A stretch of DNA of 50,981 nucleotides from an uncultured Porphyromonadaceae bacterium (GCA_900550395.1 URSD01000018.1:1-50981), one strand, 5' to 3'; shown: positions 16,044 to 24,773, numbered from the stretch's first letter. Translations and numbers: made by a program. Notes: generated from the sequence alone by a model not told the origin.

Positions 16044-17489
16044 TCAATCAGCTACTTTCCAGTATCCGCCTCGCGCTCCACCTATCCTTTCTAAACTACC
16101 TTCGGATTTGAGTTTTTCTATATGAAATTGAACTGTCGAAGATGGGATATTCAGACTTTCCGCGAGTTCTTTTCTTGTTATTTTTGGATTTTCGCTTATT
16201 AAAATCAATAGTCTCTCCCGGGTCGATAATTCTTTCTGACCTATTTTCTGACCTATTTTCTGACCTATTTTCTGACCTATTTTCTGACCTATTATAGGTC
16301 TGAAATAGGTTATGGTTGATGTTGCGATGTCGCTCTCAATTTCAACCTTTTCGCCTGTAAGCGATTCCCATTTCTTAATACGACCAATACCATAACCGGC
16401 ATTTTCTGCCAACCGCGCATAACGGAAGAACATTATTATATTTGGATTGCGCGGTATGGATTTGATTTTCTTAATATTCCCAGTCAGAGACACTGGGAAT
16501 TGTCCGGGATTCTGAAACTCTATTTTATCATTGTAGATAGTAACAGAAGAATGCATCGGGCCAAAATAATCTGCATGAGCCAACAGATTTATCAAGCCCT
16601 CACGAAGACTGTATAGCTGAGAGTTATCTTCCGGAGAAAATCCATCAGGTCCGGGCATAAAAGGATTGTCGGCGAAGAACCTGAGCCGCTGTATCAGCAT
16701 CTGAAAATATTCCCAAATGTTTTCTTGCTCAGGCATACGATAGGTGTAGCGTACTTCGGCATCTTCGTATGAGCTTCCTGGTATTTCTCGGTAATCAATC
16801 CAGAAATGATGAAGATGTTTGGTGATGGACTTTCGGCATCCGAATGTCAATAGGCCGCCAAATGTAAGAACACCGTTATTAGATATGCCGGTCTGTTCGC
16901 AAAACTCGTTATGACCTAAAGAATTAAACTCTAATTCAGGGTTGAATCTTTGAAGTCTGCGGCGATAAGTTTCTATTGAATTTGCGTTCAAATCGTCTAA
17001 AGATGTACCGGGTACAGCCATCTCAGACTTGCTCCCGAATGTTTTTTCTCTCAGCAATATCCCGATTTCAATATCGGTAGCCCTTTGGTCACCACTCCCA
17101 ACACGGATAAATGTATTCGATAGGTTGTTGTTCATATACACAGGCTTGCAGTCGCTCGGCGGAATATGAACTGCAAATACTACCTTTCCATCAAATTCCA
17201 ATCGGGATATTCTCCCCAATATAGGGACATTAAACTTTGATGTCGAACGTAAGGTCGACGTCAAATCCTGCTCCATCTTTTCGGGTTTGTCAACTCCTAC
17301 AATCTCAAATGTGGACACGTTGTTTTCTTTGTTCTCATGTACGCCAAGGATAATCCAACCACCTGCGGTGTTGGAGAAAGCACTGACGGTTTCCCACATG
17401 GATTTTGGGAGGCCACCCGAAGCCTCTTTGACCTCGAAGTCATCCCATTCTATATCGTTGAGTCTCTGCAGAAGTTCTTCCTTTGTCAT
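16044..17489 (-). CDS. AlbA_2 (Schlafen-like) domain ATP-binding protein with C-terminal HTH
   Basis: A 481-residue protein of the RecG-like AlbA_2 family, abundant in Bacteroidetes and thought to act as transcription regulators. Residues about 15-130 form the AlbA_2 domain (FEVKEASGGLPKSMWETVSA, then AGGWIILGV). The middle holds a GHKL-like ATPase domain (LREGLINLLAHADY, NPGQFP, NAGYGIGRI). The C-terminus (about 430-481) is a winged helix (KITRKELAESLNIPSSTVQF). Between the last two is a run of five IGQK tetrapeptides encoded by a perfect 12-base tandem repeat. Codon use is more AT-rich than its neighbours, so it was probably acquired by transfer. A -7 box TAATTTTG lies at 17509-17516. The regulated target is unknown. 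Confidence 0.85.
   Translation of the reverse strand: MTKEELLQRLNDIEWDDFEVKEASGGLPKSMWETVSAFSNTAGGWIILGVHENKENNVSTFEIVGVDKPEKMEQDLTSTLRSTSKFNVPILGRISRLEFDGKVVFAVHIPPSDCKPVYMNNNLSNTFIRVGSGDQRATDIEIGILLREKTFGSKSEMAVPGTSLDDLNANSIETYRRRLQRFNPELEFNSLGHNEFCEQTGISNNGVLTFGGLLTFGCRKSITKHLHHFWIDYREIPGSSYEDAEVRYTYRMPEQENIWEYFQMLIQRLRFFADNPFMPGPDGFSPEDNSQLYSLREGLINLLAHADYFGPMHSSVTIYNDKIEFQNPGQFPVSLTGNIKKIKSIPRNPNIIMFFRYARLAENAGYGIGRIKKWESLTGEKVEIESDIATSTITYFRPIIGQKIGQKIGQKIGQKIGQKELSTRERLLILISENPKITRKELAESLNIPSSTVQFHIEKLKSEGSLERIGGARGGYWKVAD
16234..16293. repeat. Five perfect 12-base tandem repeats in the AlbA_2 gene
   Basis: TTCTGACCTATT occurs five times without interruption and encodes (IGQK)5 in the linker between the ATPase-like and winged-helix domains. 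The unit is a multiple of three, so copy-number changes keep the frame. An imperfect inverted copy (ATAGGTCTGAAATAGGT) follows directly. Confidence 0.95.
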
Positions 17490-17508
17490 TTCCGTTGTTA
17501 TTTCAACG

Positions 17509-17516
17509 CAAAATTA
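17509..17516 (-). promoter_or_regulatory. -7 promoter box of the AlbA_2 gene
   Basis: TAATTTTG on the minus strand, 19 bases before the ATG at 17489. Confidence 0.55.
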
Positions 17517-17541
17517 CGAATTTTCTGCGAGATATGCCTCC

Positions 17542-18360
17542 TTATCTCAGCCCGTATCGCACGAGCAGCGAATCGTAGGCCGCCGTCCGGCGGAACTCGT
17601 CGAGCCACACATTGAGGCTGTCGCGCAGGTCCTCCCGGCCCACTGCCCAGCTCTGGAACTGGCTGAACGAAACCGGCACCGACACGTCCAGCTCCGGATA
17701 GTCAGCCGCCAGCCGCCGGGCCGTGGCTTCGTCCACCACTGCGCGCGGTATGGTGCCCGCCGCCGTCAGCAGGCAAAGATGTTCGGCCGAATACTCCGGC
17801 GAGGAGTGGACGTAGATGGTGTCGCCCAGCTCTTCGCCCAGGTTGGCGAGTCGGTCGGCATAGGGCGATTTAGCCACGAGCCATACCTCCTTGCCCGCAA
17901 GCTGTTCCTGCGACGAGATGTGCGACGCCGAGTCGCGACGCTGCACCAGCGCCTGGCGCCCGGTGTACACCGCGTCCGTCATGCAGTAGGTGTTCTTGGT
18001 TCGCTCCGTGGCCGGAAGCGCCGCCACCACCATGTCGAAGTCGCCCTTTTCGAGTCCGTCGAGGGCGAAGTGCAGCGGCACGAAAGGACGGAACCGCACT
18101 GGGCGCCCGTGTGCTGCGGCTATGGCGTTTATTATGTCGTGGTCCAGGCCCGCTATGCTGTCGCCGCTGCGGGTGTAGAGCAGGGGCGACATCTCTATCG
18201 CCACCGTTATCGTGTCGCCCCCGGCGTGGCGGTCGGTCAGGGCGAAGGCCGCATCATGCTTGCGGCTGCATTGTCCCAGCATCCACATGAGGGCCAGCAC
18301 TATGATGAGGATGCCGAAGAGCAGCGGCATCCGGTGCCGTATTTTCTGAAGTTGCTTCAT
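17542..18360 (-). CDS. Solute-binding protein family 3-like protein, membrane anchored
   Basis: A 272-residue protein with an N-terminal membrane anchor (LLFGILIIVLALMWMLGQC; the Cys could be a poor lipobox) followed by a type 3 periplasmic binding fold. Recognisable are TVAIEMSPLLY, GLDHDIINAIAAAHG, FDMVVAALPATERTKN and the C-terminal SLLVRYGLR. This resembles the substrate-binding half of MltF-like proteins, but there is no lytic transglycosylase domain after it and no ABC permease nearby. The start is placed at 18360; the frame extends to 18492 only by running into the porin gene. It follows the porin by 38 bases on the same strand and is probably co-transcribed with it. Ligand unknown. 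Confidence 0.78.
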   Translation of the reverse strand: MKQLQKIRHRMPLLFGILIIVLALMWMLGQCSRKHDAAFALTDRHAGGDTITVAIEMSPLLYTRSGDSIAGLDHDIINAIAAAHGRPVRFRPFVPLHFALDGLEKGDFDMVVAALPATERTKNTYCMTDAVYTGRQALVQRRDSASHISSQEQLAGKEVWLVAKSPYADRLANLGEELGDTIYVHSSPEYSAEHLCLLTAAGTIPRAVVDEATARRLAADYPELDVSVPVSFSQFQSWAVGREDLRDSLNVWLDEFRRTAAYDSLLVRYGLR

Positions 18361-18398
18361 ACCGTTAATAACGCCCGGCGGCCGTAATAGTTGCCGCG

Positions 18399-20408
18399 TC
18401 AGTTGGCGAAATCCACGCTCAGACCCAGCTGGAAACGGCGCGGATTCAGAGGATAGTCCACCACCGAGAAGTAGTTGTTGCCTCCCAGCCATCCCTGGTT
18501 GATGTGGCTCATGAGCACGAAGAAACGCACACGCCCTAATTTCATGTTGGCATACACGTTCATGAAGGGATAGTTGCCGAGGAGCACGGAGTTCTGGTTC
18601 ACGAACGTGGCCGTGGCCGGCTGATAGGCCGGTGCGTGGTAGCGCGTATACCAGTCACAGTCCACGCCCAGCTGCACGTGCAGCGTCGCCACGCGGAAGA
18701 GCAGAAACAGATTGCTGTATACGGCCAGCTTGGGCAGTGGCAGCACGTCCTCGTTGCTCGTTGTCTGGTACGTGATGGTGTTGCGCCAGTTCAGTATCCC
18801 CACGCGGAAATCCTGTTGCAGCCTCGCGTGGAACACCTGCACGCTGCCCCCGTGCTGCCGCGGCATCCCGTCTTCGCCGAAGTACACATAGTTCTGGAGG
18901 TTCTTCAGGCCGGCCGACAGGGTGGTGCCGGTGCGGCCCAGCTGCACCTTGCCGCCGAAGGCATAGGTGCGCATCTTGCCGAAGTCGTTGTTCCAGATGA
19001 AGTGGTTCGACCGGTAATGCCGCATCAGGTATGGCGTCTCCTCGTTCAGAAACTCGCCGTAGGCGTGCACGCGCAGCGAGTCGCCCAGCAGCGGCACGCG
19101 CGAGTAGGCGTTGCCACGCACGCGTATGTCGCCGGCCACGTCGCCCACGACGCCCAGCTCGCCCGTGGCGTCATACGTGATGGCCGCGCCCTGCAGCTTC
19201 GTGATCTGCGCTCCCGCCCAGGCTACGTTCTGGTTCACCTTGTCCTTCATGTCGGCGGCGCCTTCGGGCAGCGGCGTCAGCCCCAGGGTCGGGTCTGAGT
19301 GGTCCAGCGAGTCGGCTGTCTGCTTGAAGCGGCGCATCTCGTAGGTTATGTAGGCCGACGCGCCCATCGGGAAGTACTTGTTGAATCCCTCGAGCAGCTG
19401 TATGCCCAGGGTGTTGGTGAAGGCGCTGTAGTCGGTGCGGTCGTAGGTCGTGTTGGGCGTCAGGAACGTATTCTGGAAGAACTCCTTCGTTTCGGCGGTG
19501 TTGTTGTCGGTGAAGATGTGGCGCTGCTTCTGGTAGCGCATGGTCCAGACGAACGATGTCACGGGCACGTATGTCCGCTTCACCAGCGAGTCCGGCAGCT
19601 CCTCTCCGAGCGAGTCTGTCGTCTGCTCCTTTTTCCAGAATCCTATCTTGTAGCGGTGGTTGAGCCACAGGTCCAGGCCCACGTTGCGCGTGTGCGCGTT
19701 GTTCAGGCGTGTTGGAATGCTTTTGGGGTCCACGCTCGTGACGCCGCCCTGCACCTCTGCCGGGTCCGTGATGTACAGCGGGTCGGTGATGCCGCCGCTT
19801 TCCTTGTTCACGAGGTTGTAGTGGTAGTAGTAGCCCTGAAACTCGTAGCGGTCGCCTATGTACGAGCCCGAGAATCCCCACGTCAGGTCGTTGGTCGCCT
19901 GCTTCTCGTAGCTGCCTTTGGAATAGAGGTAGTCCACCATCGCGCCCACCTGCGTGCGTGCGTTGGCGTTGCCGGAGAAGGTCGCTGTCAGCTGTTCCTG
20001 ACTGGCGTCGCGGCCGCCGCCCGTGGTGTAGCCCAGCAGCGTCATCGGGATGCGCGAGTTGTAGAACTTGTGCTCGCGCGGCTTCCAGGTGCGCAGCGCG
20101 TCGCTCAGGAAGAAGGCGCTGTAGGGCAGGCGTTCCTCGAATATCATGTTTATGCCCTCGGCGCCCAGGTTGCCGGTCGTCGCCCAGGCGTTGCTCCGTG
20201 CCGTGGGTATGGCGCACTGGAAGTAGTTGTACTCCAGCGTGTCGATGCCGCAAGGTTCGCGCAGGCCCAGCGGCTGGAGCACGGTCCAGGCCGTGGCGGG
20301 CGCCACCGGCGTGTCCTTTTTCTTCTTGGCGGCCGACGACGCGTCGTCGGCCGCGAAAGCGGGCATGACCGGCAGGATTGCGAGCAGGATGATGTAAACC
20401 TTATTCAT
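18399..20408 (-). CDS. Putative outer-membrane porin (Porin_10 type)
   Basis: A 669-residue outer-membrane beta-barrel protein. The start at 20408 gives MNKVYIILLAILPVMPAFA, a signal peptide cut after AFA. The mature part is rich in alternating aromatic and polar residues with many Tyr, Asn and Gly, typical of barrels, and begins with the WTVLQPLGLREPCGIDTLEY region typical of the Bacteroidetes putative porin family. The C-terminus (RRFQLGLSVDFAN) is a terminal beta strand. There is no plug or carboxypeptidase-like domain, so it is not a TonB receptor. A -7 box TAACTTTG at 20418-20425 overlaps the promoter region of the divergent prfA gene and leaves almost no leader. Confidence 0.85.
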   Translation of the reverse strand: MNKVYIILLAILPVMPAFAADDASSAAKKKKDTPVAPATAWTVLQPLGLREPCGIDTLEYNYFQCAIPTARSNAWATTGNLGAEGINMIFEERLPYSAFFLSDALRTWKPREHKFYNSRIPMTLLGYTTGGGRDASQEQLTATFSGNANARTQVGAMVDYLYSKGSYEKQATNDLTWGFSGSYIGDRYEFQGYYYHYNLVNKESGGITDPLYITDPAEVQGGVTSVDPKSIPTRLNNAHTRNVGLDLWLNHRYKIGFWKKEQTTDSLGEELPDSLVKRTYVPVTSFVWTMRYQKQRHIFTDNNTAETKEFFQNTFLTPNTTYDRTDYSAFTNTLGIQLLEGFNKYFPMGASAYITYEMRRFKQTADSLDHSDPTLGLTPLPEGAADMKDKVNQNVAWAGAQITKLQGAAITYDATGELGVVGDVAGDIRVRGNAYSRVPLLGDSLRVHAYGEFLNEETPYLMRHYRSNHFIWNNDFGKMRTYAFGGKVQLGRTGTTLSAGLKNLQNYVYFGEDGMPRQHGGSVQVFHARLQQDFRVGILNWRNTITYQTTSNEDVLPLPKLAVYSNLFLLFRVATLHVQLGVDCDWYTRYHAPAYQPATATFVNQNSVLLGNYPFMNVYANMKLGRVRFFVLMSHINQGWLGGNNYFSVVDYPLNPRRFQLGLSVDFAN

Positions 20409-20417
20409 ATACGGGCG

Positions 20418-20425
20418 CAAAGTTA
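20418..20425 (-). promoter_or_regulatory. -7 box of the porin gene, divergent from prfA
   Basis: TAACTTTG on the minus strand with only nine bases between it and the porin ATG. A TTTG lies about 22 bases upstream. The element sits within the probable -33 region of the prfA promoter. Confidence 0.6.
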
Positions 20426-20438
20426 CTGTTTTTTTTCG

Positions 20439-20446
20439 TACCTTTG
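20439..20446 (+). promoter_or_regulatory. -7 box of prfA, divergent from the porin
   Basis: TACCTTTG lies 16 bases before the prfA ATG at 20463. The two divergent -7 boxes are only 13 bases apart. Confidence 0.6.
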
Positions 20447-20462
20447 CCAAAAATATTGACAA

Positions 20463-21572
20463 ATGGCTGACCAATCATTGCTTGACCGCCTCGACGGTAT
20501 TGAAGCCCGCTTCGCCGAAGTGGCAACTCTCATCACCGACCCCGACGTCATTGCCGACATGAAGCGCTACGTGCGGCTCACCAAGGAATACAAGGACCTG
20601 CAGAGCCTCACGGCCGCCACGGCGCGCTACCGCCGACTGCTCGGCGACGTGGCCGACGGCCGCGAACTCCTCGAGTCCGAGACCGACCCCGAGCTGCGCC
20701 AGATGGCCCGCGAGCAGATGGAGGCCGCCCAGCAGCAGCTCCCCGCAGCCGAGGAGGAGATAAAGCTGATGCTCATTCCCGCCGACCCCGAGGACGGCAA
20801 GAACGCCATCCTGGAGATACGCGGCGGCACTGGCGGCGACGAGGCTGCACTCTTCGCCGGCGACCTCTGCAAGATGTACGTGCGCTTCTGCGAGAGCCGC
20901 GGCTGGAACGTTGCCGTCACCTCGGCCAGCGAGGGGGCCGCCGGAGGCTTCAAGGAGGTGGTGCTCAGCGTCACCGGCGAGGGCGTATACGGCGTGCTCA
21001 AGTACGAAAGCGGCGTCCACCGCGTGCAGCGCGTACCCGCCACCGAGACCCAGGGACGCGTCCACACCTCCGCCGCCACCGTGGCCGTACTGCCCGAGGC
21101 CGAGCCCTTCGACGTCGAAATCAACGAGGGCGAGATCAAGTGGGACACCTTCCGTTCGGGAGGCGCCGGAGGCCAGAACGTCAACAAGGTGGAAAGCGGC
21201 GTACGCCTCCGCTACATGTGGCGCAACCCCAACACCGGCGTCACCGAGGAGATACTCATTGAATGTACCGAGACTCGCGACCAGCCCAAGAACAAGGAGC
21301 GCGCCCTCAGCCGCCTACGCACATTCATCTACGATAAGGAGCATCAGAAATACATCGACGACATAGCCTCGCGCCGCAAGACCATGGTGAGCACCGGCGA
21401 CCGTTCCGCCAAAATCCGCACCTACAACTATCCTCAGGGACGCATCACCGACCACCGCATCAACTACACCGTCTACAATCTCGCTGCCTTCATGAACGGC
21501 GACATCCAGGACGTCATCGACCATCTCATCATCGCCGAGAACGCCGAGAAACTCAAGGAATCTGAACTCTAA
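20463..21572 (+). CDS. prfA: Peptide chain release factor 1
   Basis: A 369-residue class I release factor that reads UAG and UAA and triggers peptide release. Domain 1 is the N-terminal helical part (1 to about 100); IRGGTGGDEAALFAGDL opens domain 2; the catalytic GGQ is at 236-238 within RSGGAGGQNVNKVES. The C-terminal part has RSAKIRTYNYPQGRITDHRI, which is characteristic of RF1 rather than RF2. There is no programmed frameshift, in agreement with RF1. The start at 20463 follows the -7 box directly. It is followed after 11 bases by a small gene that is probably co-transcribed. Confidence 0.97.
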   Translation: MADQSLLDRLDGIEARFAEVATLITDPDVIADMKRYVRLTKEYKDLQSLTAATARYRRLLGDVADGRELLESETDPELRQMAREQMEAAQQQLPAAEEEIKLMLIPADPEDGKNAILEIRGGTGGDEAALFAGDLCKMYVRFCESRGWNVAVTSASEGAAGGFKEVVLSVTGEGVYGVLKYESGVHRVQRVPATETQGRVHTSAATVAVLPEAEPFDVEINEGEIKWDTFRSGGAGGQNVNKVESGVRLRYMWRNPNTGVTEEILIECTETRDQPKNKERALSRLRTFIYDKEHQKYIDDIASRRKTMVSTGDRSAKIRTYNYPQGRITDHRINYTVYNLAAFMNGDIQDVIDHLIIAENAEKLKESEL

Positions 21573-21583
21573 ACCATATTGCA

Positions 21584-21865
21584 ATGGCAGACACCCAAAA
21601 CTACATCGAGCTGACCTACAAAGGCGTATGGCTCCTTATCGACTACAGCATCAACGTCACCGTCAACGGCGCGCCCACCACGTTCTTTTCCATCAAGAAA
21701 GACTTCACCATGCGCATACCCATCACCCAGCCCGTGATGTATCTCCAGGCCTCCATGGCTATGCGTACAGCACAGACACAGGTTTACACCGAGCCCGGAA
21801 AGAACTACAAAGTCGCCCTTGAATATAAACGCTTCACCGGCGCGCTGAAATTCACGCAGCTATAG
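21584..21865 (+). CDS. Small protein of unknown function downstream of prfA
   Basis: A 93-residue protein not assigned to a named family. It has no signal peptide or membrane segment and looks beta-rich: IELTYKGVWLLIDYSINVTV, then FFSIKKDFTMRIPITQPVMY, and a closing YKVALEYKRFTGALKF. The strand pattern would fit a small beta-sandwich or barrel, but this is a guess. It begins 11 bases after prfA on the same strand, so it should be translated from the same message. Codon use matches its neighbours, which supports a real gene. Confidence 0.65.
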   Translation: MADTQNYIELTYKGVWLLIDYSINVTVNGAPTTFFSIKKDFTMRIPITQPVMYLQASMAMRTAQTQVYTEPGKNYKVALEYKRFTGALKFTQL

Positions 21866-21961
21866 CCTGCACCATCCCCTCCACGCACACATACAGCGCC
21901 CTTCCGTAAGTTTGTAGACCATAGCTTTCATTAGCTCAGGGCGCCTGCCGTCCGCATAGGA

Positions 21962-22056
21962 ATATGGCCGGAGGCCATGAATCTTGTTAACCCCGGGCGA
22001 CATGCGCCCGGGGTTAAGTCAGCACCAAACATGGTCAGCCCCGGAGGTGGCTGCAC
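21962..22056. repeat. Three-hairpin palindromic repeat, copy 2 (inverted relative to copy 1)
   Basis: Reverse-complement copy of the element at 1-95, with the same three palindromes in the same order. The rest of the gene-free stretch 21866-22188 holds the pgk promoter and nothing else recognisable. Confidence 0.7.
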
Positions 22057-22144
22057 TCCCATCCTGCGAGGCATTGCACCTCACCTCGCTATCTTACACC
22101 CACGATATAACAATTATTAATACAACATTGTGGAAATTTTTCCG

Positions 22145-22152
22145 TAATTTTG
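22145..22152 (+). promoter_or_regulatory. -7 promoter box of pgk
   Basis: TAATTTTG, 36 bases before the pgk ATG; TTGTGG lies in the -33 region. Confidence 0.6.
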
Positions 22153-22188
22153 CACCCAAAGAAACAAAGACCAAAAATTCATATTCCA

Positions 22189-23436
22189 ATGACTATCGAC
22201 AACTACAACTTTGCCGGCAAAAAGGCAATCGTGCGCGTTGACTTCAACGTACCCCTGGACGAAAACGGTCACATCACCGACGACACCCGCATCCGCGGCG
22301 CGCTCCCCACGCTCAAGAAAATCCTCGCCGACGGCGGCAGCCTCATTCTCATGAGCCACATGGGCAAGCCCAAAGGCAAGGTCAACCCCAAATTCTCCCT
22401 CGCACAGATCAAGGACGACGTAGCCAAGGCTCTCGGCACCGACGTCGTGTTCGCTCCCGACTGCGCCAAGGCTCAGGAAGCAGCCGCTGCCCTCAAGCCC
22501 GGCCAGGTGCTCCTGCTCGAGAACCTCCGTTTCTATCCCGAGGAGGAAGGCAAGCCCGTAGGCATCGATAAGGAAGATCCCGCCTACGACGCAGCCAAGA
22601 AGGAAATGAAGGCCCGTCAGAAAGATTTCGCCAAGACCCTCGCTTCCTACGCCGACGTATACGTGAACGACGCCTTCGGCACCGCACACCGCAAGCACGC
22701 CTCCACTGCCGTCATCGCCGACTACTTCGACGCCGACAACAAGATGCTCGGCTACCTCATGGAGAAGGAAGTCAAGGCCGTAGACAACATTCTCAGCGAC
22801 ATCAAGCGTCCCTTCACAGCCATCATGGGCGGCTCCAAGGTCAGCACCAAGATCGGCATCATCGAGAACCTCATGGACAAGGTCGACAACCTCATCCTCT
22901 GCGGCGGCATGACCTACACCTTCGCCAAGGCTCAGGGCGGCCACATCGGCAACTCCCTCTGCGAGGACGACAAGCTCGACCTCGCTCTCGACATCATGAA
23001 GCAGGCCAAGGAGAAGGGCGTGAACCTCGTGCTCGGCACCGACTGCATCGCGGCCGACGCTTTCAGCAAGGACGCCAACACTCAGGTTTGCAGTGTGATG
23101 GACATCCCCGAAGGCTGGGAAGGCCTTGACGCAGGTCCCGAGACACGCAAGACCTTCACCGACGTCATCCGCAACGCCAAGACCATCCTCTGGAACGGTC
23201 CCGCCGGCGTCTTCGAGTTCGATAACTTCACTGCAGGCAGCCGTGCCATCGCCGACGCTATCGTCGAGGCTACCGAGAAGGGCGCCTTCTCCCTCGTGGG
23301 TGGCGGCGACTCCGTTGCCTGTGTCAACAAGTTCGGCCTGGCCGATTCCGTAAGCTACGTCAGCACCGGCGGCGGCGCCCTCCTCGAGGCCATCGAGGGC
23401 AAGGTGCTCCCCGGCATCGCTGCCATCAAGGGCTAA
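22189..23436 (+). CDS. pgk: Phosphoglycerate kinase
   Basis: A 415-residue glycolytic kinase that makes ATP from 1,3-bisphosphoglycerate. The start at 22189 gives MTIDNYNFAGKKAIVRVDFN; the frame is open upstream to 22150 but the added residues lie in the leader. Motifs are RVDFNVPLDENG, the substrate-binding SHMGKPKGK, LLLENLRFYPEE, the hinge region MGGSKVSTKIGIIENL, LWNGPAGVFEFDNF and the C-terminal nucleotide site GGGDSVACVNKFG followed by STGGGALLEAIEG. It has its own promoter at 22145 and a strong terminator at 23465-23506, so it is monocistronic. Confidence 0.97.
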   Translation: MTIDNYNFAGKKAIVRVDFNVPLDENGHITDDTRIRGALPTLKKILADGGSLILMSHMGKPKGKVNPKFSLAQIKDDVAKALGTDVVFAPDCAKAQEAAAALKPGQVLLLENLRFYPEEEGKPVGIDKEDPAYDAAKKEMKARQKDFAKTLASYADVYVNDAFGTAHRKHASTAVIADYFDADNKMLGYLMEKEVKAVDNILSDIKRPFTAIMGGSKVSTKIGIIENLMDKVDNLILCGGMTYTFAKAQGGHIGNSLCEDDKLDLALDIMKQAKEKGVNLVLGTDCIAADAFSKDANTQVCSVMDIPEGWEGLDAGPETRKTFTDVIRNAKTILWNGPAGVFEFDNFTAGSRAIADAIVEATEKGAFSLVGGGDSVACVNKFGLADSVSYVSTGGGALLEAIEGKVLPGIAAIKG

Positions 23437-23464
23437 CGGTCGCCGACTCAACGCCCCGTATTAC

Positions 23465-23506
23465 AAAAGCATCATGCCGCAAATCGCCGGCATGATGCTT
23501 TTTTTT
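23465..23506 (+). terminator. Rho-independent terminator of pgk
   Basis: Perfect 15-base arms (AAAAGCATCATGCCG at 23465-23479 and its complement at 23488-23502) with an 8-base loop and a run of eight or more T residues. Confidence 0.93.
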
Positions 23507-23540
23507 GCCACAAATTCGCAAAAAAGTGGCAAAAAAGCGC

Positions 23541-23548
23541 TAACTTTG
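23541..23548 (+). promoter_or_regulatory. -7 promoter box of serine palmitoyltransferase
   Basis: TAACTTTG, 37 bases before the ATG at 23586. Two GCCA/TGGC stretches around AAATTCGCAAAAAAG lie just upstream. Confidence 0.6.
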
Positions 23549-23585
23549 CACGATATTACTCTGCAAACAATAAATCAATCACGAT

Positions 23586-24773
23586 ATGAAGCTTTTACAA
23601 GCCAAACTTTCCAAGTACACTGCCCCGCAGGAGGCTAAGGCCGCAGGCGTATATCCCTACTTCCGCGCCATCTCCTCCGAGCAGGACACCGAAGTGTTCA
23701 TCAACGGCAAGAAGGTGATGATGTTCGGCAGCAACTGCTACACCGGACTTGTCAACGACCCCCGCATCAAGGAAGCCGCCATCGAGGCCACACGCAAGTA
23801 CGGCACCGGCTGCGCCGGCTCCCCCTTCCTCAACGGAACCCTCGACCTTCACAAGCAGCTTGAGCACCGCATCGCCGAGTACATCGGCAAGGAGGACGTA
23901 ATGATCTACAGCACCGGCTTCGGTGTCAACCTCGGCGTTGTCTCCGCCCTCTGCGGACGCGAGGACTACATCCTCTGGGACGAGCAGGACCACGCCTCCA
24001 TCATCGAGGGCCGTCGCCTCAGCTTCGCCCAGTCGCTCAAGTACAAGCACAACGACATGGATTCCCTCGAGAAGCAGCTCCAGAAGTGCGAGCCCGACAA
24101 GGTCAAGCTCATCGTCACCGACGGCGTCTTCTCCATGGAGGGTGATGTCGCCAACCACCCCGCAATCGTCGACCTCGCCAAGAAGTACGACGCCACCGTC
24201 ATGGTCGACGAGGCACATGCCATCGGCGTGTTCGGCGAAGGCGGCCGCGGCACATGCCACCACTTCGGCGTAGCCAAGGACGTAGACCTCATCATGGGCA
24301 CATTCTCCAAGAGCTTCGCTTCCCTCGGCGGCTTCATCGCCACCGACAAGGAGATAACCAACTTCCTGCGCCACCACTCCCGCAGCTACATCTTCACGGC
24401 CAGCATCACTCCCGCCAGCACTGCCGCCGCCCTCAAGGCCATCGACATCATGATCGCCGAGCCCGAGCGCCAGCAGCACCTCTGGGACATCACCAACTAT
24501 GCCCTCGAAGGCTTCCGCCACATGGGTGCAGAGATAGGCAACACCTCCACGCCTATCATTCCGCTGTTCATCCGCGACAACATGAAGACCTTCGCCATCA
24601 CCCGCGACCTCCTCGACGAGGGCATCTTCGTAAACCCCGTTGTCTCCCCCGCCGTCGCTCCCCAGGACACCCTCATCCGCTTCAGCCTCATGGCCACGCA
24701 CACACGCGAGCAGGTCACCGAGGCCCTCGAGAAGATCGAGAAGGTATTCCGCAAGCACGGCGTCATCAAGTAA
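23586..24773 (+). CDS. spt: Serine palmitoyltransferase (alpha-oxoamine synthase)
   Basis: A 395-residue PLP enzyme of the alpha-oxoamine synthase family. It is closely similar to Bacteroides serine palmitoyltransferase, which condenses serine with a long-chain acyl-CoA or acyl-ACP to begin sphingolipid synthesis. Motifs are GCAGSPFLNGTLDLHKQLE, WDEQDHASIIEGRRLS, TDGVFSMEGD, VDEAHAIGVFGEGGRGT and the PLP-binding Lys242 in GTFSKSFASLGGF. The first 20 residues (MKLLQAKLSKYTAPQEAKAA) match the Bacteroides type rather than glycine C-acetyltransferase (Kbl), the main alternative. It has its own promoter. A GC hairpin around 24800-24834 after the stop may be its terminator, though a T run is absent. 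Confidence 0.85.
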   Translation: MKLLQAKLSKYTAPQEAKAAGVYPYFRAISSEQDTEVFINGKKVMMFGSNCYTGLVNDPRIKEAAIEATRKYGTGCAGSPFLNGTLDLHKQLEHRIAEYIGKEDVMIYSTGFGVNLGVVSALCGREDYILWDEQDHASIIEGRRLSFAQSLKYKHNDMDSLEKQLQKCEPDKVKLIVTDGVFSMEGDVANHPAIVDLAKKYDATVMVDEAHAIGVFGEGGRGTCHHFGVAKDVDLIMGTFSKSFASLGGFIATDKEITNFLRHHSRSYIFTASITPASTAAALKAIDIMIAEPERQQHLWDITNYALEGFRHMGAEIGNTSTPIIPLFIRDNMKTFAITRDLLDEGIFVNPVVSPAVAPQDTLIRFSLMATHTREQVTEALEKIEKVFRKHGVIK

